Positions 10,974-24,600 of a stretch of DNA of 64,000 nucleotides are shown here, one piece after another. The DNA lies in NCBI RefSeq assembly GCF_009730915.1, contig NC_052489.1:1860001-1924000 (forward strand), given 5' to 3'. The notes under the pieces were generated by a model. The model made no database searches, had not been told where the DNA came from, and worked only from the letters and a program-made list of their open reading frames with translations. The DNA is from Dioscorea cayenensis subsp. rotundata (Eukaryota; Streptophyta; Magnoliopsida; Dioscoreales; Dioscoreaceae). Each line of letters begins with the position of its first letter. The stretch's first letter is position 1. A program made the translations under genes and the position numbers.

Positions 10974-11973
10974 NNNNNNNNNNNNNNNNNNNNNNNNNNN
11001 NNNNNNNNNNNNNNNNNNNNNNNNNNNNNNNNNNNNNNNNNNNNNNNNNNNNNNNNNNNNNNNNNNNNNNNNNNNNNNNNNNNNNNNNNNNNNNNNNNNN
11101 NNNNNNNNNNNNNNNNNNNNNNNNNNNNNNNNNNNNNNNNNNNNNNNNNNNNNNNNNNNNNNNNNNNNNNNNNNNNNNNNNNNNNNNNNNNNNNNNNNNN
11201 NNNNNNNNNNNNNNNNNNNNNNNNNNNNNNNNNNNNNNNNNNNNNNNNNNNNNNNNNNNNNNNNNNNNNNNNNNNNNNNNNNNNNNNNNNNNNNNNNNNN
11301 NNNNNNNNNNNNNNNNNNNNNNNNNNNNNNNNNNNNNNNNNNNNNNNNNNNNNNNNNNNNNNNNNNNNNNNNNNNNNNNNNNNNNNNNNNNNNNNNNNNN
11401 NNNNNNNNNNNNNNNNNNNNNNNNNNNNNNNNNNNNNNNNNNNNNNNNNNNNNNNNNNNNNNNNNNNNNNNNNNNNNNNNNNNNNNNNNNNNNNNNNNNN
11501 NNNNNNNNNNNNNNNNNNNNNNNNNNNNNNNNNNNNNNNNNNNNNNNNNNNNNNNNNNNNNNNNNNNNNNNNNNNNNNNNNNNNNNNNNNNNNNNNNNNN
11601 NNNNNNNNNNNNNNNNNNNNNNNNNNNNNNNNNNNNNNNNNNNNNNNNNNNNNNNNNNNNNNNNNNNNNNNNNNNNNNNNNNNNNNNNNNNNNNNNNNNN
11701 NNNNNNNNNNNNNNNNNNNNNNNNNNNNNNNNNNNNNNNNNNNNNNNNNNNNNNNNNNNNNNNNNNNNNNNNNNNNNNNNNNNNNNNNNNNNNNNNNNNN
11801 NNNNNNNNNNNNNNNNNNNNNNNNNNNNNNNNNNNNNNNNNNNNNNNNNNNNNNNNNNNNNNNNNNNNNNNNNNNNNNNNNNNNNNNNNNNNNNNNNNNN
11901 NNNNNNNNNNNNNNNNNNNNNNNNNNNNNNNNNNNNNNNNNNNNNNNNNNNNNNNNNNNNNNNNNNNNNNNNN
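10974..11973. other. Assembly gap of 1000 N
   Basis: Exactly 1,000 undetermined bases, a conventional placeholder, so the real distance between the flanks is unknown. Confidence 1.
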
Positions 11974-14364
11974 TGTGATTTTAATTAAAAAAATAAAAAT
12001 AAAATTTAAAAATACAATAATTAAAAAAATCTACATCATTAGATTAAAAAATATTAATAAAAACAAAATTTGGATTAAAAAACACATTATAGATATTGAC
12101 AGTAGACGGTAATCACGGGAAAATTTAATAAACAAATTAAGACATCTAAAAAATAAACTAAGGAAAAAATAATTAATAATCAGAAAATATACCATAGAAC
12201 ATATTAAAAATATGGGTTTTATGAATTAATAAAAAAATATTGTACTCTGATAATAAATATTAATACATGATGTATTATTGACATGACCCTTTCAAAGTCA
12301 ACAGAGTGACAGATAGATATTGATGTTACAAGTTAGTTAAGCAAGCTACTTCTTAATTAGACCACCATGATACAATTAACATGTGTCCTAATATATTTTT
12401 ATAAATGAAATAATTTTATTCCATTGTTATTTTGAAATTTTTATATCCTTGTAATTTGAGTTGGTCATACCAAATCCTTGAGAAAGACATGACTATATAA
12501 CAAAGATAATTGAAGGTTAATTTACTTGCAAAACTTCAAGTGTTTATATTTAAGTCTCTAGTAAAAAATTCATGGTATACCATGCAATCAATGACCAGAA
12601 TCTTACTATTTATCTGCATGAAAGACAACAATTAATGTCATTTTCTTTTAGAAATCCAAATTCAAACGTGTTATACCGAGTGTTAGTTTCTTCCTTTTTT
12701 TCCCATAGAGTGGAATATTTAAGTTTGATAAGTATTTGTAGGATGGAAAATATGGTAACCAAAAAGGAACAATCGAAACTTTGAATATAGTTTGGCATGT
12801 TCATATACATATACTTATCATGTTCAAAGTTCAATGCTAGAAATCCTCTGGTCTAAGTCTAAGAGGGAAGTATTCCAAATTAAAGATTATTAAAATGGTT
12901 ATTTAGATATTTACCAAAGCTTTTGACGGTCAACTTTTACACAAATTCAATATTAGACTTCGTCTTCATTAACTTTTAATAAAATTAGTCAATAACTAAT
13001 AACTTTGATCATAAAGACCGCTACATTTTTATATAAAAAAAACTTTAAATAAAATTATAATAAAAAATAAAGCTTTATCATTATTAACCATTTTTATTAA
13101 ATAATAAATTACATAATAAAAAAATTTAAAACAGTGGCACCCGTACTAGAAAAAAATAAAACTCATTGGAGGATAACTCAAAGTTATTCGTAAGTGCATA
13201 AAAAATATGCTATTTAAGCAAATATATGATGGAGAATAAATAATTATTTAATATGTTAAGTTACTTGACTCGATAAACAAACTATATCTTAGAAAAATAA
13301 AAATAAAATTATTGACTTTTTGCGATGTTTTTTTAATTTTTAATTAACATAAATAAGTTTATCTATTACGTATATCTTTCTCATTAAATGTGAGAACATG
13401 CATATATTTATATTCTTTTCTAAATTCAAAGTCTTAAATTTTTTTCAAAAAGTCTTAAATTGACATCCTAGTCAAAATCACAAAAAAGAAAAATAAATAG
13501 AATTTTACTCTAATAATGATCAGAGACTTCTTGGCCATATGATATTTGAATGTTTCAGCAAGAACAAGTTCATGCATAACTGTTGGTTAGTACATATTTG
13601 ACTAGAGTAAGTCTAAAGAGTTAGTGCATATATGAATGCCCAATGCATTTACTTATATATGGATTTTTAAATTCTTACGTATATGCATTTACTTACATAT
13701 TTGTTTCATTGGAAAATCATTTGTTTTTGTTAACAATAAATATTTAGCACAAAAGTCATGTAGTTGGAATAAGTTTAATTTTTAAATTATACATATTAAC
13801 TTCACACTCAAAACTATTATCATTGCTACAAGATATTTTTTAAGTGTTTGAATAATATATTACTTGTTGAAAGTTCTGCATATGCTTGATATGGGTAAAT
13901 ATGAAGAATGATGTACCATAAACTATTTTAGTCCAATGTTTGATTTACGTGTAAAAACGAAAAATTACATTATTTGATTTACAAATGAGTTTATATATAT
14001 AGTACTCCACAAGAAATTGCTTGAGCATAGCACAAATTGCTAAAAACTTTATTTTACCATAACTATAATACAACTTTTTAACCACACTACAATATAATTA
14101 AAAGACAATTATATTTTTTATTAAAATAAAAAATTACATCATCTAATAGGTGATGACAGCCAAATAAAAAAATTTCAAAAATTTTTAAAAAATATTAATT
14201 AATGTATTTTAAAAATTAAAAAATATACAATTATTTCTTTAAGTAATGACTATTAAAAATGGGGGAAAAAATTCAAAATATTGATGAATTTTTTCCCAAC
14301 AACGCAGAACTATCTCTTCCTATGTTTTGATATAGTACAATAATGGATGCAATATCATCACTGT
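11974..14364. other. AT-rich intergenic DNA
   Basis: I find no gene, clear transposon end or structured RNA in these 2.4 kb. Both strands are full of stops and A/T runs. Confidence 0.6.
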
Positions 14365-14438
14365 TCCATTGTCGTCTAGTCCGGTTAGGATACCTGGCTT
14401 TCACCCAGGCGACCCGGGTTCAAATCCCGGCAATGGAA
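14365..14438 (+). tRNA. tRNA-Glu (anticodon TTC)
   Basis: The acceptor arms TCCATTG (14365-14371) and CAATGGA (14431-14437) pair fully, with discriminator A at 14438. The anticodon stem CCTGG/CCAGG encloses the loop CTTTCAC with anticodon TTC at 14400-14402. The A box (TCTAGTCCGGTTAGGATA) and B box (GGTTCAAATCC) of RNA polymerase III promoters are present. A run of T at about 14458-14465 would terminate transcription. It lies alone and looks functional. Confidence 0.97.
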
Positions 14439-14799
14439 AGATATCTCTCATTTTCCATTTTTTTTACTGTACGAACTCATGAAATTACACTTCTTAATTA
14501 TTAATTGTTTATTTATTTATTTTATTGAGCAATCTTTAAGCCCCTGCTTTTCTTCATACATTACCTCAATTATTATTCATAAGGCTCCAACAAGTTTGAA
14601 ATGAAATTACAAGAACAACTGAAAATTTTCCACAGTTTTCTCAACATGTCTTGACTGAAGGCCAAAGAAGAAAAAAAAAAATGAAATCATGACCAAGGAA
14701 CAGATTAAAATAAAATAAAAAATAACAAGAAGAAGAACAAAAATTCAAAACTCGAACAAGCCGGGTAGCTTGCTTGCTATTAGTCATTCACTCAAGTTT
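14439..14799. other. Spacer between tRNA-Glu and KASIII 3' end
   Basis: It contains the tRNA terminator T-run and presumably the KASIII 3' UTR on the minus strand. I see no further gene. Confidence 0.5.
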
Positions 14800-17700
14800 T
14801 CATCCCCACCGAATGATGGCTGAACCCCATGAAAGTCCGGCCCCGAAACCAGCAGTGGCGATGGTGTTGCCGGGCTTCACCTTCCCTCCTCGAACAGCCT
14901 CGTCCAATGCCAATGGGATTGATGCAGCACTGGTGTTACCATAATTGGCCAGATTCGATACTACCTTGTCCGATGGGATCTGTAACCGAGTCGCTACAGC
15001 ATCTATGATTCGTTGATTCGCCTACAAAATGTTTCATGTATTATTCTACTTAAATCCATGATTCTTGCTGACATTTTCTATGCAGTTAACGAAATAGAAG
15101 CATAACTACCTGATGAAGTAGCAACCAATCTATACTGGAACTAGTAAGGCCGGCGTCTTCTAGAGCAGCTTCAATAGACTGTGGAACACAGCGAACAGCG
15201 AAGCGGAATACCTCCTTGCCATTCATTTGGATGCAAGAGTAGGATGATTTCTTCGGAGAAAATACTGGTGTGCCATTCATATTTGATGTTATCTTGGTTT
15301 CGTCATCCTTGGCGACTGCGTGTAGGTGTCTGAAACAGAGCCAAAAGGTAATTTGCCGAATAAAATATTGAGCCTGAGTCCAAATACATGAGTTTCATGA
15401 GTTTGAGTTTCTCACCTTTGGCCTTGGCCATCGCTATGTAAATCAAACCCAAGCATGCCATCTTCATCACCACTACAGGCCTGTATAAAAATTGTATTCA
15501 GAGGGAGTGTTTTCATCACAAGTTAGAGCTTTTATTTTTAACAATCACAATGGTTTGGCATTACTTTCAATTTACATGCCAGAGAAAGGTGCAGTAAGGA
15601 TGGTTTGGCATTACTTTCAATATACTTATACCATAGGTCACTCATTCGGGACAAACTTCGACAGTGCAAACTATCACCCACCCAATCATGGTCATTTAAC
15701 AATCAATAAATTGACAGTTACTATACCAATCGCCAGATAACTCGTGAATTAAAGTAAACAATGACGGAAACAACAAAACAACACAGCCAATAGTGAGGTA
15801 TAAATAACTAAACAAAAATTTCAAAAGCAACAATTATGCATACCAGCAATAGGAAGCTATTACCTGAACTAATACAGCACCAGCCGCATCACCAAAGAGA
15901 ATGCATGTACCTCTGTCTGTCCAATCCACATACCTTGAGAGTGCATCAGCGCCAATCACTAAAATATTCCGATAGCCACCTCCTGTATATAGGGAAGAAT
16001 TCTATGAATTCATAGTTATGCTGAAAAATGGAATCGTAAATGGGAAATCAATATATATAGGTTACCCTTGATGAAGCGAGTAGCTGTAATTAGGCCTATA
16101 ACAAAACCACTACATGCAGCCGTAACGTCAAAAGCCCAAGCATTTTTGCACCCTAAATCCCTTTGAACCTAAACACGTGCAAAACAAATCAAGAACCTGT
16201 CATGGATAACAAGCCTAAAAAAGCGAGAATGTTTCTTCCTCTTTAGTCATTGAAAATTCCCGAGAACTAAAGAAGAAAAACATTGTAACAACTATGATAC
16301 AAGCACTGAATGTTTCACTCTAGAGGTACTGCAAAGAAACATTAGATCATACACATTTGATCAATTCAGAGGGAAGCTAATATGCTAATGTGCACTGTTG
16401 GCTTAACTTATATCAAGCCGATATAACTTCAAGGTATCATACATGAAAAATGTATTCTAGAGCATACCCGGGCACCTCCTCCAAAAAGATCATCTGGGGT
16501 GGATGTGCACATAATAACAAGGTCGACATCATCTGTCTCAACTTGAGCCATGTCAAGTGCTCCCTTAGCTGCATCTACGGCCAGCCCATTCAAAGTTTCA
16601 TTCCCTGTAACAATAAATATGCTAACATATACGTGCAGATATATTGCAACATTAAGACAACACACCCAATGGAGAGCCTTAAACACATCACATGGGGCTT
16701 CTTACAAGCTCTCGGAAAAATTATACCAATACTGGGCTAATTTCTAGCTGCGAAGAGCTAAAGAGTAAACTGCAGGTTTATAGAAATTTTTATGCTTCAT
16801 TTGTGCCACTTTACACCATCAAGACGGAATGCAACATGTCATCTTCTTGGCCAGCACATTTCTAGAATACTTTTCTTGTATATGTATCTAGAGATCCAGA
16901 AATGTTAAGGCTTGAGTTCCCTCCACCAAATTGTTTAACGGGATGTTCAGTGAAAAAGGCAATTGCAAAAGGAATTATAAGCTAGTCTCAGCACTTAAAA
17001 AGTTCTAATACTTCACTTCATCAAAATTTAAAAGTAAATGACATAGATCTCCTACGTAATTGGAGCAGGGACATAGTTGAAAAATAGTACCTGAAAGAAC
17101 TCGTCGACTACGTATGCCTGTGCGAACTGAAATCCATTCATCTGAAGTCTCAACAATTTGCGCAAGGTCATCATTAGAAACAAGAAGCTTTGGCACAGCA
17201 GACCCACATCCAACTAGCTTAGAACCCATGCCAACAAGCCTATAAATTCCATATCAAATTTACTCATTCTAACCAATATATTAAGATATCATGTGTCCTG
17301 CTCCTTGGAGGAAAACAATAAAAGATAAAAGAAACACAAACACTTTCCAAATGTATGTATCTTTTCTCGAATCATTAGCAAAAAATTATTTTTATCATAT
17401 CTGCTTATCAAATAACAAGTTGCAAAGAATTAGCCAAAAATTCATAGAAGCAGAAGAGCCTAGCCATCAGGAATTCAACAATTCTAGAATCTAGACACGT
17501 CGTAACTAAGCATACAATTCACAGAAGCACAAGATATCAAAAACACAGTCAAATATTTACAGAATTCATGCCTCAAATCCTCCACTTTATCTTTTCAGAC
17601 AAAACAAGAACATACGTGAAAGGATAAATTTCAACGGAAGAACATTTCAAGGAAATCACAAATGAGAATGAATTAAACTAAATATGGCAAACAAGAAGTG

Positions 17701-18061
17701 CAAAATTTAAGAAACAATCAAACTCAAACCAGTCCAGCGGCACCTTACAAAACTCAAAATTTCCACAACAACAACAACAACAATAATCAGCAAAGAAAAT
17801 GCAGACTAATAGACAAACAAAAGCACACAAAATGCACAAAGAACCCCAAAAAAAGCAGCACCTTGGGAGCCGGGCCTTCGAGTGGGCAGCCCCCAACACC
17901 GTTCCCTCCACACCACTCTCCACAGCACAGCATCTTATCACAGCCCTCGCCGGATTCCACTCAATAGAGAAAAATCCGGATCTGGAGAAGCGAAAAGGAG
18001 CCAACTTTCTCGGCCTACAGCATCGAGGAGGGTGGTAAACGAGCCCGGAAGCGCTAGCCAT
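14800..18061 (-). CDS. KASIII: 3-oxoacyl-[ACP] synthase III, plastidial (KASIII/FabH)
   Basis: KASIII condenses acetyl-CoA with malonyl-ACP to start fatty acid synthesis in the plastid. Eight exons join in frame: 18061-17862, 17239-17091, 16604-16468, 16168-16066, 15982-15864, 15480-15416, 15329-15110 and 15021-14800. Together they are 1215 nt, 404 aa, the usual plant length. Residues 1 to about 60 are Ser/Arg/Ala-rich and poor in acidic residues, as in a chloroplast transit peptide. The mature part starts near [15 protein letters not shown]. The catalytic triad is Cys181 (TAACSGF), His330 (WLLLHQANQR) and Asn360 (LANYGNTSA). The glycine-rich C-terminal motif [15 protein letters not shown] is complete. 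All introns are GT-AG. No damage is seen, unlike several neighbours. Confidence 0.96.
15550..15621. repeat. Intronic 22-bp direct repeat
   Basis: The 22 bp starting ATGGTTTGGCATTAC occur at 15550-15571 and again at 15600-15621 (50-bp period) inside KASIII intron 5. It looks like a small local duplication. Confidence 0.8.
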
Positions 18062-18658
18062 AGAGATCAATAGATGGATAGAGAACGAAAAAGGTGCGAT
18101 ATTTAGTAGATCATAGCTGAATAGAAGTGAAAAACAAGGAGTATTAAGAAGGAAGAAGAGCGATGAGATTGAGACTTTGCTCGAGCTCCTCGAAATCTCC
18201 GCAATGGGATCGATGATACCGAAATTGAGGCGTGGAAGACATCACTCCATCTTTTTTTGTTTCTCTTTAGGCAAAACAATAAATATATATATATATATTT
18301 ATATATTCTAATTTTCACTTTTTTTATATATTTTTTTATTCATTTAATTTGTGAAAAATCATTTTTATTTTTTAATTCATTTACTGGAATAAATTTGATT
18401 GAAACAAACAGAACATAGAGAACCTGTAAAAGAAAACTTCCTAAGAAATCACTGGTGAGTTTCATAAATTTTGAGTGGCCAATTCTGCAATTGAATGGTC
18501 AAAGAACAGTGTTTACAACATTAGAATTACACAAGCTGAATAGTTTCTGTTAAGTATACAAGCATTATCTAAGAAGGAAGTAAGGATCGAAGTTTTCGGA
18601 CGATGCTGAGAAATCGTCGAGAATGTTCTCATGTGTTTTGATCACCAAAAAGTACAGG
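18062..18658. promoter_or_regulatory. KASIII upstream region / THADA 3' flank
   Basis: No coding region is visible. The stretch holds the KASIII leader and promoter on the minus strand, a TA microsatellite at about 18281-18300 and the THADA 3' UTR. No clear TATA box stands out. Confidence 0.4.
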
Positions 18659-21600
18659 TTAAAGATCAGAGGATTTTCGAAGATATGGCCGAATAATTCT
18701 TCTCAGTTCTGTAATTTTCGATAGATATTGTTCTTCTGGTGAATGGCAGCAGTTGGATAGATTCTTTGCGAGAACATAAAGGCCGAGTAAATTCGCATAT
18801 AGTGATGTAAATGTGTCCTTATGGTTACCTACGCCACCAATCCAGTCAGTCCTCTCGGCTTCGGAATAGTTGCGCGCAAATGATAATAACTGGTTTATGA
18901 GCTTCAGTCTCCACTGCTGCAAGAACATATCGAAATTGCTGCCTTCTGCCAAAGAATTGGAATTCAATAATTTCTCGAGCTGGACACAACATATTTGGCA
19001 TATCAGCAACTTCTCTTCATGATGGTTATCAATCTCTTTGTCGAAGATCTGGCGAACAAGATCCCCACAGGAGTTCACTGAATGAGCAGAGTCAAAAACC
19101 CGCATCAACAGGAAATTCGAGTACTTCAGCCAGTGGCCAAAAATAGATGATAAAAACTCAAAGCTTGATTCGATCACTTTTGCCACTTGACTAGCTACAC
19201 TGTCACCGCAATGGCTTCCGTTCGATCCCTTGGATTTTGCTATGCATGTCTGAACATTCTTGGCAAGCCTTTCTCGAAGCACAAAATCCTCATCCTCCAA
19301 CAGTTGGATACAAGTGAACCACATATCAAGTATCCTGCAACCGTAGAGATTCACCAAATCTGACACTTTAAATGGGGAACTCACATTTTCAGTATCAAAA
19401 ACATGTGGCTCTTCATCGAGAATTTGGTTGTTAGACACTAAGGAGGCAACTAAATAGGCTTCTTCAAGCAACCCAGATGCTATTATCGATTCTGCTGCTG
19501 CCTTCCTCATGTTCACGGGCTCTGCTGGCAGGCTGCGTTGTTTAACCACGGTAACGAATACTTCAATACATTTATAGACTACAAGAATGTTTGCTGGCTC
19601 CACCTCTCTGCTGTTATCAGAAACTAACACTCCATTCAGCAATGCAGCGAATTGCTTAACACATACTCCCATGCAGCACAGAAGGATCTCCCTCGTCTTC
19701 ATTCGCTTCACAGTGCTGTTCAAATAGACCAATCTGTTCCAGAAGCAAGAGACAGACTCAAAATCATATGCAGTCTTTTGGCAATCCAAAGTTGTAGATT
19801 TTCTCAAACTGGAGTATATTCCATGAGAAAACAATCTTCAGACAATAATAAAGACATTTAGGGTTTTCTTCAACATCCAAACGCTTCATTACTGTTGATT
19901 GAAGATGGTTCTCAGCCCAGATGTGGTAAATATCATTCGCAGAGTCAGGTTTCAAGCATTGCACCAGGTGAAAAAGTTTTTTCAGAATTGCAATTCTGAC
20001 TTCATAGGCAGCATCAGAAAGGCAGAGCATCACTTGCTCCTGAAGGCTGGAAACAGAGATCTCATTCATCAGCATGTCAGATACGGAAGGAAGGGGTTGA
20101 GAACATCTTTGAAAGTTGAACCGTTCTTCAAGGTCCTCCGTATTACCTCCAAATCTGCAGGAGAAATACGATGAAACTGCTTGTCTCCGTAGGTCATCTT
20201 TAGTTGGATCATGCCAAGCAAGGGCAGGAGATATTTCCATGACCAAGTATTCAGCTGATAACTCGAGCAACAATTTTCTGATGGCAGTAGTATGTTGGCT
20301 ACCAGCATACAACCTTGCAATCCCAAGCATTTTATCCAAAACACATAGATACGAAGTGTTTAGAGTAGGACAAGGGCATGTTTTCATACTACCAATCCAT
20401 GCACACTTCAAGAGAACCTGTATCAAATCACCAATAATCTGATCTTTTTTTGAGTTATCAGGTAAATTTTTGCAGTTGATATCAAGAAGCGAAAATAACT
20501 GCAAGAGAACTCCATGAATTGAGTTGAAAGAAATGCGGCGAGAAGCTTCTGTTTCATGTCCATTCATCAGATTTTCCCCATATGGCAAACAATAAACTAT
20601 CTCACTAAAAACAGAGGGCAATTTCTCATTAGATACCAAACCAGTCAAAGCCCTTGATGCCAGGACCCGAACTCTTAAATTGCTTTGGGTTGCACACCTC
20701 TGGATGTAAGGCATCAATAAAAATGGATCCAATGCATCTTCTGTTTCAGAACTGATAAGAGAAGGCTTGAGCCTAGACAAAAGAATCAGAATGGGGCACA
20801 AGCTAGGGTGGATGGCTTTTGCTATGCGAGATTCAACACGCCTGGAGTGCCCGTCCCCGAGCAGCTCAGTGGCAATCTTCAATTCACTTAACAGAAAAGG
20901 ATGTAGAGCTGGATACCTGGAAGACACAGTTCAATGAGTTTGTTAATGAGCTTGGATAAAACCGCTCCACAGTGTGCCATTACCCAAAATGTTCAAGGCA
21001 AGCAAGTGTTTCTTCTCATGTTTAATGATAATAATAGCAAATTTGATCACATGCCGAAACATAGACAACGCTAAATGCAACTACTCGAGACAAACAATTG
21101 GGAGAAAATTACCGATGGAAGAATTCTAGTCCAGTCAAAGCACGTCGTGCAGATTCACGTTTTTGTACATTAAGGAAACCAATCATGCGGCGAACTAGAG
21201 CAGTATAGGCAAGACAAGCACTGTTTCGGATCTCCCAGTAGGGGGAAGAGAACGCACTTATTGAAATGATCAAAGCTTCGGCACAGAAACCTGATGTATC
21301 AGTTGCTAAATTTGTATCATTGAAAGCGGCCCTAAGAACATTGAAGGCGTGTACAGTAGGCACCACACCCTCATCCCGGCTCTTTGAGGATTTGCAGCTC
21401 ACATCCACCTCTTTATTTATATTCTCTGATGGTATTCCATCAAGATTTGGCATGTAGTCTTCAAGAAGCACTGTACCATCCTGCTTACCATCTTCAGATT
21501 TGGGGCACATCGATGCATTTGCGACATTTATGAGGAACCCCATTGCCCATGGAAGCAGTTTCTTTGGTGTCCCTTCTGGCTCTGACAGGAAAAAAGCAAT

Positions 21601-24600
21601 AAAAGCAGCAGGTATTCCTGCACTCCTCCTCAACAAATCATCTACAGTCTGCCCCTTTGCAATTGTCCTCTCCATCAACTGTTCCATCCAAGATTCTGTC
21701 ATCTTGCAAAGCCTAACAAAAAGAAAATTACCATCAGTTCCACAAAGTAGCGTGAAGACCATTCCAGAAATTTTCTTGTGTAAGCAAAAGAATGAACTTG
21801 TTTTCAAGAAATATCAAAAAATAGAAAGAAAGAAATCGTCTCATGAAATATTGTTGCTATGCAGCCAATATTCATCACAAGGCGGTTGCAGAACTATAGA
21901 CTTGGAAATAAAATGCACCTTGGATCATTAGAGCAGAGCAGACGATTGCAAAGAGCAGTGAAGCCTGCTCTCGTTTTATCAATCGCACCATTATGCTTCA
22001 TTTTTAGAAGGACCTGGAGAAAATGGTTCCCCATGATCTCCAATTGTTTCAAATCAAGTATTGCATCAGGTGAAGAAATCATATGTATTGCATCCCCGTT
22101 GCTGTGATAAAAATCAGAGTTCAATTTATCCGACTGGGAGCAGCTTGGCAGTGGAATTTTTCTAATGATAGTCCCTAGAAGAAGACTGACCTGAAATCCA
22201 AACGAGTATGTCAATCTGTATGAAATAATTAATAGGAAAATGATAAGAACATAAGCATCATCAATGGCATTGTTTCAATGCAGCTCACTATAATAAATGC
22301 AGAGCTAAATACATAATAATAGACAAGCAAACAGACACAGGCTGCATCAGATAGAAAAAAAGGGTTATGGAAACTTATACATGATCATAATAACAATCAT
22401 AAAAGAAAATAGAAGCTTATAAAAGGGGTTCAAGAGAGGTAGAGAGCCATTAACAAAAAAAAAAGCTAGAATACTAAATTAGCTCATGATTTTTTGTGAT
22501 AACATCCAGTAGTGACTTCAAATATTTGCTTCTCTAATATGAAAATTAAAGATAATGGAAAATATCATTCATCAAACTTAGCACAACTGTTATGCAATGA
22601 ATTAAAAAAAGAGAAAGAAACAAGATAAAAGGAACAAAAAAATAATCAGCCAATTGAGTCCCACTAAAAAGACAAAAAGGAATGATGAATGCAAACAACT
22701 ATAATACCTCCTTCATAGCAAGCCAACAGCCAACCATAACAACTTGTTCTGCTGGTCTGACAGCATCCTCTGTTTTTGAAACTACATCTGCTAGCTCTGA
22801 CAGTGATTCAGGTCCATCCATTTCCACTGGAACTTCTGAAAGAAAACAGTCGTCCTCAACCATATCATCCATGTCATAAGGGATTGACAAAGCATCTGCA
22901 GAAACAACCCAAAGGGCTAATGATGTTATTCGCATAACTAGCTCAAGAAGCTCCTCTAATAGACACCTCATCTCAGAGCCACTTGACAGGACAATCTCCG
23001 AGTTCCAATCCAATTCCTCAAAAGTATATCTGAGTGTGAGCAGTACTCCATGAACGAAGCTGTTTCTACATGCTTCAGAAAGATCTTTCTCACCCGCCTC
23101 AACCACAGCACACAACCACTGAATAAGTGATGAAATATATTCTACGACAGGAGCCCGAGTTCCAACATGTTGTAGCTCTCCATTTGTTAGTTTCTGCTCA
23201 GCATTCAAGCAAAATTTGTCAGATACCCCAACTTGCCATCCAAGTTCCATTACATATTTCCTAAGTATAAGGCGGAAGGTCAAGGCACCAGCATCACTTT
23301 CTCTAACACGTGGACTGCATACCAATTTCTTTGCCCATCTTATTAATTCAATCAATGAATCCTGAGAGGAAATTCCAGGCAGAGGGGTTGGAAAGCATAA
23401 GAGAATGCGAAAAGAGCTTTCTCTTAATCTATCCCAACTATCAATTATGGATCCTACAAGTAACAATGTAGAATCTGCTGAAGTAAACTCTTCCTTATAA
23501 GGATAGAGACAGTGATTACCTTGAGACGGAGGGCTCGGCGGCCACACGTCCATCATTATAAGAATAAGCTCCATGGCCATGGTTTTCCTCTCATAGGGTG
23601 CAGAAGGATAACAAGAGTAGAAGAGGAAGCAACTCAGCCACTTCATAAAATGAAAAAGGCTCTCCGCCCGACATCTGGTGGCATCAGCATGACCATCTTC
23701 ATCACCATTACAAGACTCGACAGGCTGCCATGAACCTTGCTTCACCTGTCTCTCCAATGCTGTCCGGACTCTAGAGAAGAACTTCCTGAACAGGCTTGTC
23801 CACTTCATCTGGAAAGCTGTTGAAGAGCAGCGCATATTCAATGGCACTGCTCTTTTCATCAAGTTGAGCTCCAAAGAAGATGGAAGACTAGCTGTCTTGG
23901 GATTCAGAAACAGAGATTCAGCAGCATCTATGCGAAGACTGTCATCAGCATGTGTCAATGCTAACACCAACCACTCAACAGGAAGTCTAACATTAACCGC
24001 CTTCACACACACGACAGCAAAGTGATGAGCTATATCCTTTTGCAATGAAGACTCTAGGTCTAAATCAATGTCGCCATCAGTAAGAGCAAGTGAGCGAGAA
24101 ACTTTAAGTAAAGAAACAAGCGCAGCTACACGCTGGTCGGTGTTCAGATCTGCATCAAACTTGTTTTCTTCTCTATTAGGCCCAACTGAAATAAAGCCAA
24201 GCATTGAGAATATGCTATCGATATCAACATTGAGGACAACAGGAAGAGCATAAGTGTTCAAGTTAGTTCGAAGTTTTGAATTGCCAGAAACCAGACCATG
24301 CAGTATAGGAGGCAAGCACAGCCCTCTAAATGATTCATACCCATTTTCAATACCATCAAGGCTCCAGCATTCATCACGCAAGCACTCAAGGAAGCATTTC
24401 AAAAATGATGTGGCAGAACAACAAACATCATCGTCTAAATAAGCATAGGCTGTCTCAAAAGGTAGCTTATTGTTCAATTCCAGAAGAGACTTTGCACCCA
24501 AGCGTTTGGTGAGAGAAGCCAAAGGAATATACCTGCCCTTGCAACGGGGCCCTAGCTTTAGAAGATCGGCAGCAATCTTGCACAGGAACAACTTAAACCT